Assembly (NCBI GenBank): GCA_021844645.1
Contig: JAKBTA010000039.1
Coordinates: 1-11,785, forward strand
Reading direction: 5' to 3'
Length of the DNA stretch: 11,785 bases
Origin: Nitrospirota bacterium
GTDB lineage: Bacteria; Nitrospirota_A; Leptospirillia; Leptospirillales; Leptospirillaceae
In this document: piece after piece, positions 6,831 through 11,785 of the stretch
Position numbering within the stretch: the first letter of the stretch is position 1
Layout: each line of letters starts with the position of its first letter
Notes under the pieces: generated by a model
What the model saw: the letters and a program-made list of their open reading frames with translations, nothing else
Told to the model about the DNA's origin: nothing
Databases searched by the model: none
Position numbers and translations under genes: made by a program

Positions 6831-7484
6831 ATGGTTTACCGTTGTCGAATATGGTCCATTATACTTTTTATAGGCCTGATATGTCCAATGACCGGTCTAT
6901 TGCCCGTTGGCGAAAATAGGATCGATCAGGCTTGGGGAGACAGCTCGAATACCAACCCCACTCCGTTTCCACCCCTTTTTGGAACAGCTTTTGGCGGTCC
7001 ATCATCCCAGTCCGATCAGACAACCCAAAAAGATCCACTTTTAAAATACCCCTCACAGGGTCACGTTTTTGTGTCGGATCCATCCCAGTGTCAATCGTTT
7101 GCGTATTCCTCAGATCCACCCAATTCCGGAGCGATGACTCACGAATGGATTCCTCAGCCACAAACACCCCTCAAGGATATTTCGAACTGCACCATCGTTC
7201 ATGTTTTGTCAAAAGGAAATGTTCTGCTTTTTGTCAATCCGAAGAAGCTTGATCCGGAGACACTAAAAGCCATTGATAGACTCAAGGGGCCACCAAAGCC
7301 TCCTTCAGCATTTCTGTCGCAGGAGCAGATAGGGTATGCTGTCCTGGTGATTACCACAGAAAAATACAAGGACCCGATTCTCTTGGCTGCATGGAGACGT
7401 TTGCTCCCGTTATCGACGTGGGATCAAATCATCGTGAATGGATTCATCTCGAACCATCTCGGAAATCCTCACAGGGGAGAGTAG
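6831..7484 (+). CDS. Secreted hypothetical protein
   Basis: The 217-residue product has no family I recognise. The N-terminus is signal-peptide-like: MVYRCR, then the hydrophobic stretch IWSIILFIGLICPMTGLL, with cleavage probably near the AWG at about residues 34-36. The mature protein begins with a Pro/Ser/Gln-rich, low-complexity linker (about 37-75), followed by a compact domain with two Cys (in QCQSF and NCTIVHV) and a C-terminal part with predicted helices (DPILLAAWRRLLP). The start is ATG at 6831 with AGGGG eight bases upstream. Periplasmic or surface location is inferred from the signal peptide. It is divergent from the beta-barrel-like gene on the left and lies ahead of the Mla locus, separated from it by 80 bases holding an inverted repeat. 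Confidence 0.6.
   Translation: MVYRCRIWSIILFIGLICPMTGLLPVGENRIDQAWGDSSNTNPTPFPPLFGTAFGGPSSQSDQTTQKDPLLKYPSQGHVFVSDPSQCQSFAYSSDPPNSGAMTHEWIPQPQTPLKDISNCTIVHVLSKGNVLLFVNPKKLDPETLKAIDRLKGPPKPPSAFLSQEQIGYAVLVITTEKYKDPILLAAWRRLLPLSTWDQIIVNGFISNHLGNPHRGE
6858..6887 (-). promoter_or_regulatory. Predicted promoter of the minus-strand gene ending at 6211
   Basis: On the minus strand, TGGACA (6887-6882) and a perfect TATAAT (6863-6858) are 18 bases apart. The start would be near 6851, inside the first codons of the divergent gene at 6831, leaving a leader of about 80 bases. Confidence 0.45.
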
Positions 7485-7503
7485 TTCCTCCTGTAATTCG
7501 CAA

Positions 7504-7517
7504 ATAATGTATATTAT
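7504..7517. promoter_or_regulatory. AT-rich inverted repeat upstream of the Mla operon
   Basis: ATAAT-GTAT-ATTAT is a perfect five-base inverted repeat around a four-base centre, lying 47 bases before the mlaE-like start. A second, weaker one follows (GTCA/TGAC, 7530-7544). AT-rich dyads like this are common regulator sites and can contain the -10 region. I found no convincing -35 box, so the promoter itself is not placed. Confidence 0.3.
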
Positions 7518-7564
7518 GTAAACTACGAAGTCATCATAGGTGACAAACGATATGAGCCATTAAG

Positions 7565-8347
7565 ATGGATGCCATTTTTCACCGATTGAATTTTTTTCGA
7601 ATCTTTTTTTATCTGAGGGACCTCTTCCAAATCATCCTGACCTCTTTTTATGATTTGGGCGCGATCCTTGTGAAAAGGCGAAGCTACGTTCCTCTTCTGC
7701 TTCAGCAGATTCTTTCAATCGGTTTTGATGCCATTCCCATTCTGACGATTGTCGGACTCCTGCTCGGTATGGGCACAGTTGCCGAGGCCGGCCTTGAACT
7801 TCCCAAGCTTGGAATCCAGAATCTTGTCGGAACCATCATTATTCATATTATTCTGAGAATTGTTGGCCCTTTCGCCACGGCCATGGTTGTGATCGCCCGG
7901 TCTGCTTCCGCCATATCCGTTGAGATCGGCAACATGAGAGTTTCGGGAGAGCTCGACACGATCGAGATGCTTGGGGTGAATCTTTCTTTTTTCCTGATCA
8001 CTCCGAGAATTGTGGGTGTTTTGATCTCGACGATGGCTTTGACCTTCTATTTCGCCATCTGCTCGTTTACCGGCGGTTTCCTGATGGGGCTCTTTGGCCT
8101 ATCGATGCCCATGGTGTCGCTGATTGAAAGCCTCAAGACCAGCCTTACGCTTTCAGACCTTCTCGTACCACTGATGGACAGCGCGGCCTTTGGCCTGATC
8201 ATTGCCGCTGTTGCGGTTTATCATGGGCTTTCCGTAGGCCAGTCTCCGAATGATGTTCCCCGGGAAACCAACAAGGCCCTCGTCAATGCGATTGTTTTAT
8301 GCACGCTGGTTCTGACTGTTATCCAGATCTTCCTGATCTTTGCCTGA
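7565..8347 (+). CDS. mlaE: MlaE-family ABC transporter permease
   Basis: This 260-residue inner-membrane permease belongs to the MlaE/YrbE family, which works with an ATPase and an MCE-domain protein to move phospholipids between inner and outer membranes. It has about five to six hydrophobic segments and the family signature region: a conserved glycine-rich stretch (IVGLLLGMGTVAEAG), then RSASAISVEIGNMRVSGELDTIEMLG and a TPRIVG motif near residues 148-153. The length is normal. The start codon ATG at 7565 has only a weak ribosome site (GAG about ten bases upstream). It is the first gene of a same-strand run with the ATPase (39-base gap), MCE protein and TPR lipoprotein. No MlaB (STAS) or MlaC gene is present in the window. 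Confidence 0.9.
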   Translation: MDAIFHRLNFFRIFFYLRDLFQIILTSFYDLGAILVKRRSYVPLLLQQILSIGFDAIPILTIVGLLLGMGTVAEAGLELPKLGIQNLVGTIIIHIILRIVGPFATAMVVIARSASAISVEIGNMRVSGELDTIEMLGVNLSFFLITPRIVGVLISTMALTFYFAICSFTGGFLMGLFGLSMPMVSLIESLKTSLTLSDLLVPLMDSAAFGLIIAAVAVYHGLSVGQSPNDVPRETNKALVNAIVLCTLVLTVIQIFLIFA

Positions 8348-8386
8348 TCGCAGAACTTTAAAAAGATTCATCTGAAAGGACCATTC

Positions 8387-9118
8387 ATGGCGACCGATAC
8401 CCTTTTGGAGCTGGAAAATGCGACATTCCTTCCTCTGGGAAGCGATGGTCCCCAGCTATCATCGGTTTATCTTGATATTTTGAAGGGAGAACACACCTAC
8501 ATCCTGGGAAAGGCCGGGACAGGAAAATCTCTCCTGGTCAAATCCATCATGGGGCTGATTCCTCTTTCAAGCGGGAGCTACTCAGCCTTTGGCCGATCCA
8601 TGAAAGATCCGGACAACCTGACACTCCATTATGTTCGAAAAAAGATCGGCCTTCTTCCTGAAAACGGGATTTTACTGAACTCCCTGACTGTCAGGGAGAA
8701 TCTGGCGTTTCCCCTGAAATACCTGAGCCAGAATAAAAATGAACGGCCTTATGAAACCGTCGATCAGCTTCTGATAGACCATCAGATGGAAAAAATCGCG
8801 CATTTGTACCCCTACCAGATCGGGATCAACGCACAGAAAAGCATTGGTCTCCTGAGAGCTCTGCTGTTTTCTCCGGGACTGATCATTCTCGATGACCCGT
8901 ATGAAGGACTTGATCAGGACGGAATCGCCCTTTTCCATCAATACTTTAAAACCATTTTAGAGAAACAGCATACGACCATCCTCCTTTTTTCAAGAAAGCC
9001 GATCAGCCCCAAGGGGATTTTCAAGAGATACCTGCTCATGGAAATCGGTAACACCTTTCAAAAGACAGATGGCGAGGATTCCCGATTCCTGACGTTTCCC
9101 GAAACGTTTCAGCATTAA
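8387..9118 (+). CDS. MlaF-like ABC ATPase with degenerate catalytic motifs
   Basis: By position and overall pattern this 243-residue protein is the ATPase partner of the MlaE-type permease. Walker A is intact (GKAGTGKS, 41-48), and NSLTVRENLAFPL after the Q-loop region is typical of MlaF. The rest of the ATP machinery is not. The Q-loop Gln appears to be Glu92 (LLPENG). The LSGGQ/LSGGM signature is replaced by QIGINAQK (144-151). The Glu after Walker B is Asp170 (LIILDDPYEGLD). The H-loop His is missing, with LLFSRKP at about 199-205. Such a protein could bind ATP but should hydrolyse it poorly, if at all. The start is ATG at 8387 with GAAAGGA at 8374-8380. The frame is intact with no stops, which argues against a pseudogene and for altered function. 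I withhold a gene symbol because of this divergence. Confidence 0.82.
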   Translation: MATDTLLELENATFLPLGSDGPQLSSVYLDILKGEHTYILGKAGTGKSLLVKSIMGLIPLSSGSYSAFGRSMKDPDNLTLHYVRKKIGLLPENGILLNSLTVRENLAFPLKYLSQNKNERPYETVDQLLIDHQMEKIAHLYPYQIGINAQKSIGLLRALLFSPGLIILDDPYEGLDQDGIALFHQYFKTILEKQHTTILLFSRKPISPKGIFKRYLLMEIGNTFQKTDGEDSRFLTFPETFQH

Positions 9119-9147
9119 CAAGAAAGCCTTTTCTGAAAGTTTAAAGG

Positions 9148-9176
9148 TTGTCAAATGGAGCAATCATCAATATGAT
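9148..9176 (+). promoter_or_regulatory. Predicted promoter between ATPase and MCE genes
   Basis: TTGTCA (9148-9153) and TATGAT (9171-9176) are exactly 17 bases apart, each matching consensus at five of six positions. Transcription would start near 9183 and could drive the MCE and TPR lipoprotein genes independently of mlaE and the ATPase. Confidence 0.5.
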
Positions 9177-9276
9177 CTAATGACCATCTGTTCACGTCAG
9201 CCTTATTCTGGACAAGCAACTCGTTTTGACAACATAAAACACACGGTTCAATGCCAATCACACGAACCCGCGAGGA
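9151..9276 (-). pseudogene. Possible decayed NUDIX hydrolase fragment
   Basis: On the minus strand, 41 codons ahead of a TGA at 9151-9153 encode a peptide that includes RVRVIGI, ELLVQNKADVNRWSL and HIDDCSI. This looks like the first strands of a NUDIX hydrolase (typically RVRVxGI...LLVQxK...RWSLPGGHIExGES), with the PGG triplet and one residue of the GE-S turn missing. The rest of the domain, including the catalytic REUxEE box, is absent. The fragment fills much of the 200-base gap between the ATPase and MCE genes, on the opposite strand. It is best read as a remnant of a lost gene. A chance resemblance is possible, since the same frame runs on as an antisense shadow of the MCE gene. Confidence 0.38.
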
Positions 9277-9318
9277 GCCTGTGGCAGAAAACCATTCATT
9301 CCTGAGACAAAAAAAATC

Positions 9319-10233
9319 ATGAAACTTCATTATGTTCACCGGGAAAACGAAAAACGACTGGAGAGGCTTGCTGCCTTTTTTCTTCTCATCCCCCTGTTGG
9401 GCTTCTTTTTTGGTCTGTATGAAGTGGCCGTCAATCAGCACGCCTTTGACAAAAGGTATCGGATCTATACGATTCTCGACCAGTCCTTCGGTATTGTCCC
9501 TGGCGTTCCTGTCAAGCTTGCCGGTATCTCCATCGGAGAGGTGAAATCGGTAGACTTTACCAAGCTGAACCAGATCCGTGTCGAAATGGAGGTTCTCAGA
9601 AAGTACTCTCCCAAAATCCGGCAGGATTCCTTCATTACCGTTGAAAAGTCCGGGATCATTTCCGGAGACGTGACGCTCAGGATCAGTCTGGGTTCTCCAT
9701 GGCTTCCGGTCATCCTTCCAAACCACAGGATCAAGGGCGAGGCGCCGCTGACTCTCGACCAGATCATGGCAAAGCTTAATCCGACGATCTTGAACCTCCA
9801 GAGGATTGTCGCCAATATTGCCGACCTTTCGGATTCTGTCGATCGCGGAAAAGGAACGGTCGGGGCCATTTTGAAGCGACAGGAAATTTATGACGAACTT
9901 CGGGATACCGCCGGGAATGTCCGGCAAACTTCTGAAAAGGTGCGAGACTCCGTTGACCGGCTTCCGTCGATCATGAAAAATGTCGATCTCTCCATCAAGG
10001 ATGTCAAAGCGGCCACACCCAAGCTGGCACCGATTTCAAAGTCGGCACTGTCATTGGTTGTTGATACAAAGAAAACCATATCCAATGCGGACGAAATCCT
10101 GGAAAGCCTTCAGCAGAGCTGGCCTCTTCGGGATTTGATCCAGACACCGCAGGCCACATTGCCCTTGGGCCAGTCGACAAGGGATTCCCTTCCCTATCCG
10201 CAACCATCGTCTGCCGGAGGGAAGTCACCATGA
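9319..10233 (+). CDS. mlaD: MlaD-type MCE-domain protein
   Basis: This 304-residue substrate-binding subunit of an Mla-type lipid transporter is anchored in the inner membrane by one N-terminal helix (LAAFFLLIPLLGFFFGLY, about 17-34) with the bulk in the periplasm. The MCE domain covers about residues 46-125, with the diagnostic FGIVPGVPVKLAGISIGEV segment and a later KSGIISGDVTLRISLG. The C-terminal half (about 145-275) is long and helical with recurring polar/hydrophobic spacing, as in MCE proteins that form a helical tube or needle. The end is Pro/Ser-rich. The frame starts at ATG 9319 with a poor ribosome site. Its stop overlaps the next start as ATGA, so the lipoprotein gene is probably translationally coupled. 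Confidence 0.88.
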   Translation: MKLHYVHRENEKRLERLAAFFLLIPLLGFFFGLYEVAVNQHAFDKRYRIYTILDQSFGIVPGVPVKLAGISIGEVKSVDFTKLNQIRVEMEVLRKYSPKIRQDSFITVEKSGIISGDVTLRISLGSPWLPVILPNHRIKGEAPLTLDQIMAKLNPTILNLQRIVANIADLSDSVDRGKGTVGAILKRQEIYDELRDTAGNVRQTSEKVRDSVDRLPSIMKNVDLSIKDVKAATPKLAPISKSALSLVVDTKKTISNADEILESLQQSWPLRDLIQTPQATLPLGQSTRDSLPYPQPSSAGGKSP

Positions 10234-11165
10234 GTCTTTCTTCCTTCAAACAGCGAAAAGCCGTTCTTCTTCTGGCAGGATTCTTTCTTTTGTCTTTGGG
10301 GTCATGTTCATGGTCTTCCCATCAGTTAAAAGGGAATATGCTCAAGGCCAACGATAATCTTTTGAGTGCTTCTAAGCTGATTGATGCGGGTCATCCCGAA
10401 GAAGCGCTCATTGTCCTGAGATCGGCACTTCATCAATATCAGCTGGTTGGCAATCTCCCTCTTTCTGTCCAGACGATGAACCAGATCGGTTCCCTCTATG
10501 CAAGGACACAGCAATATTCCCTTGCAGTGTTATGGTTTCAGCGATCTCTGGCAATCGCGACCATCCTTTCGGATCCTTCACTGGAGTCGGATACTCTCGC
10601 ACTTGTGGCCCAGGTCGAATGGCAGCTTGGTAAAACGGCTTATGCCCAAAAGGAAGTTGACGCGGGAATTGCCATTTCCAAAGGGATCAAACATGGCAAA
10701 AATCGTCATGAAGTGTTGTCCGTACTTTATTCCGTCAGAGGTTTGATCCATTCAAGACTGAACAAGCGGGATCAGGCGTTGAAAGACTTCAGGAAATCCA
10801 TCGTTTACAGCAAAAAAATCAAGGATGTCAAAAAGGAATCTGAAGATCAGGGAAATATCGGAAGGCTTTATCTGATCGGAAACGATCTTCCGGATGCCCT
10901 CGTTTCGTTTCAGAAGGCACTTGTCCTTGATCAGAAGATCCAGAACCCGGAAGGGATCGCTTTTGATTCTGAGGGGCTTTCGCTGGTCTACAACAACATG
11001 AAAAGCTACAGGCAGGCCTTGATCAGGATTCTGGTCGCGATTCCGATCAGAAAGCTCCAGGGCCCAGAAGATCTCTACAAAAAAGATGTTTCACTCCTGC
11101 ACGATATTGAAAATCAAAGACACCGCCCGCAGGAGCTCGTTATCCTGGACAAATGGAACCGGTAA
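10230..11165 (+). CDS. TPR-repeat lipoprotein of the Mla locus
   Basis: The 311-residue protein has a lipoprotein signal peptide: KQRK, the hydrophobic stretch AVLLLAGFFLLS, then LGSC with Cys26 as the likely lipidated residue. Ser at +2 does not suggest inner-membrane retention, so outer-membrane anchoring on the periplasmic side is likely. The mature part holds about five or six tetratricopeptide-like helix pairs (clear ones near 42-72, 80-112, 164-195 and 204-234, e.g. LPDALVSFQKALVLDQ), which form a protein-binding surface. It overlaps the MCE gene by the ATGA start/stop. I infer an outer-membrane partner or docking protein for the MCE complex, possibly in the place of MlaA/MlaC. This is context only, as no family name is recognised. 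Confidence 0.75.
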   Translation: MSLSSFKQRKAVLLLAGFFLLSLGSCSWSSHQLKGNMLKANDNLLSASKLIDAGHPEEALIVLRSALHQYQLVGNLPLSVQTMNQIGSLYARTQQYSLAVLWFQRSLAIATILSDPSLESDTLALVAQVEWQLGKTAYAQKEVDAGIAISKGIKHGKNRHEVLSVLYSVRGLIHSRLNKRDQALKDFRKSIVYSKKIKDVKKESEDQGNIGRLYLIGNDLPDALVSFQKALVLDQKIQNPEGIAFDSEGLSLVYNNMKSYRQALIRILVAIPIRKLQGPEDLYKKDVSLLHDIENQRHRPQELVILDKWNR

Positions 11166-11171
11166 CCGAAA

Positions 11172-11196
11172 GAGACTTGAAACAGGGGAAAGTCTC
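11172..11196. terminator. Hairpin between convergent genes, weak terminator candidate
   Basis: GAGACTT (11172-11178) pairs perfectly with AAGTCTC (11190-11196) across an 11-base loop, just after the TPR lipoprotein stop. The following sequence becomes T-rich only after about 13 bases, so termination efficiency is doubtful. Confidence 0.3.
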
Positions 11197-11210
11197 CTGA
11201 CCATGGTTCC

Positions 11211-11432
11211 TTATTTCTTTTCTTCCCCTTTTCCCTTTACGGTCTCTTCCAGGGGGTAGCCCCACGGATCGACTTTTGGCCGATCCGGGGGCAATTTCTT
11301 GTCCATGACCTTCTCATATTGGACCAGACGCTGAACGCCCAACCCCACAAGAAAGGCAAGCCCAATGATACCCATGAAGATAATGATATAGTTGACGGTA
11401 GAGTTCAGATTGCTGCCGATATCTGTACCCAT
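11211..11432 (-). CDS. Small single-span membrane protein
   Basis: This 73-residue protein of unknown family has a short polar N-terminus (MGTDIGSNLNSTVN), one clear transmembrane helix (YIIIFMGIIGLAFLVGLGV, about 15-33) and a charged, Pro-containing C-terminal tail (DRPKVDPWGYP and KGKGEEKK). The start ATG at 11432 has a good AAGGGGA ribosome site just upstream. It follows the FdhE-like gene on the same strand after 18 bases, so the two are probably co-transcribed. A role as a small subunit or assembly factor of a membrane formate dehydrogenase or hydrogenase is possible, but rests only on its neighbour. Confidence 0.7.
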   Translation of the reverse strand: MGTDIGSNLNSTVNYIIIFMGIIGLAFLVGLGVQRLVQYEKVMDKKLPPDRPKVDPWGYPLEETVKGKGEEKK

Positions 11433-11450
11433 GGTTCCCCTTCCCTTTGA

Positions 11451-11785
11451 TTAAAACTTTGGACTGTCTATCCCTGGTCTGACAATGATTTCAGCTCTTC
11501 CTGGCGGCTGACCAAGTGGATGAAATCCCATTTCCATCGCAGCGAGATCCAGATGGATCCCGAGAATTTCCTGAAAGTCCGAGTCAAGATCTTCTTCCGC
11601 ATAGCGCTGGTCGACGACTTTCAGATAGGAAAAACAACCTTCACAGGCGAGTATCCCCTGGTTTTCCTCGGGGTGTTTATAGAGAAGGTTAACCCGGTCC
11701 GGATCAATCAGTCCACAGGAAGGACAGCCTTCCGGGGGATGGGCCAACCAGGAAAAGGAACAAAAGTAGCAAAAATGGCCTCCTA
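11451..11785 (-). CDS. fdhE: FdhE-like formate dehydrogenase accessory protein, C-terminal part (5' end outside window)
   Basis: The minus-strand frame is open to the window edge, so the true start lies to the right. The TTG at 11747 is internal. Three Cys pairs of the kind that bind metal in FdhE are visible: FCYFC near 11760-11775, CPSC near 11713-11726, and CEGC near 11634-11646. The segment ACEGCFSYLKVVDQ and the end EILGIHLDLAAMEMGFHPLG match the FdhE C-terminal domain well. FdhE is a cytoplasmic protein needed for biogenesis of formate dehydrogenases. The tail after HPLG (about 20 residues) is unlike anything I recall. Formate dehydrogenase genes are expected to the right of the window. 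Confidence 0.8.
   Translation of the reverse strand, partial: GGHFCYFCSFSWLAHPPEGCPSCGLIDPDRVNLLYKHPEENQGILACEGCFSYLKVVDQRYAEEDLDSDFQEILGIHLDLAAMEMGFHPLGQPPGRAEIIVRPGIDSPKF

Noticed and set aside
9225..9275. tRNA-like T-arm sequence GGTTCAATGCC
   Set aside because: No matching acceptor, D or anticodon arms are present on either strand.
9180..9305. Small 41-codon plus-strand frame in the ATPase-MCE gap
   Set aside because: It has no ribosome site, no hydrophobic or domain pattern, and would start at the predicted transcription start.
9277..9927. Long minus-strand open frame covering the MCE gene
   Set aside because: It is the antisense shadow of a clear MlaD-type gene. Only its last 41 codons, in the intergenic gap, look meaningful, and they are reported as a NUDIX remnant.

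Overview
The window reads as the chromosome of a Gram-negative (diderm) bacterium. It encodes type II secretion pseudopilins, an MCE/Mla lipid-transport locus, predicted outer-membrane proteins and a lipoprotein. Moderate GC, a sigma54 activator and an FdhE-like protein would fit an iron-oxidising Nitrospirota such as Leptospirillum, but that placement is an impression and not shown by the sequence. No tRNA, rRNA or CRISPR array was seen.

Left part (1-2453): the 3' end of replicative helicase dnaB converges, four bases apart, on a minus-strand run gspH-gspI-gspJ of minor type II pseudopilins. The run has a plausible promoter of its own and an ATGA overlap between gspH and gspI. An IS200/IS605-type tnpA (2476-2883) that seems to have lost its catalytic tyrosine lies at the head of the run.

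Middle (2900-7500): a DUF1207-like outer-membrane protein gene has a pair of near-identical 15-bp repeats around its putative promoter. Next comes a cold-shock protein gene whose promoter lies upstream of an intrinsic terminator, so the leader looks attenuated or doubles as a small RNA. A strong GNRA-loop terminator follows it. Then come a minus-strand PAS/AAA+/Fis sigma54 activator with a GTFTGA loop, and a divergent pair of secreted or envelope proteins whose predicted promoters lie inside each other's 5' ends.

Right part (7565-11165): a lipid-transport operon of MlaE-type permease, ABC ATPase, MlaD-type MCE protein and TPR lipoprotein. The ATPase keeps Walker A but lacks a normal Q-loop, LSGGQ signature, catalytic Glu and H-loop His, which is the most striking observation here. 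The gap between the ATPase and MCE genes holds what looks like a decayed NUDIX hydrolase fragment on the minus strand and a good promoter-like sequence on the plus strand. At the right edge a minus-strand pair encodes the C-terminal part of an FdhE-like formate dehydrogenase accessory protein and a 73-residue single-span membrane protein.

Functionally the window is mostly about the cell envelope: secretion pseudopilins, outer-membrane proteins and lipid trafficking. No complete novel system was found. The best candidates for new biology are the degenerate-ATPase Mla system and the csp leader.
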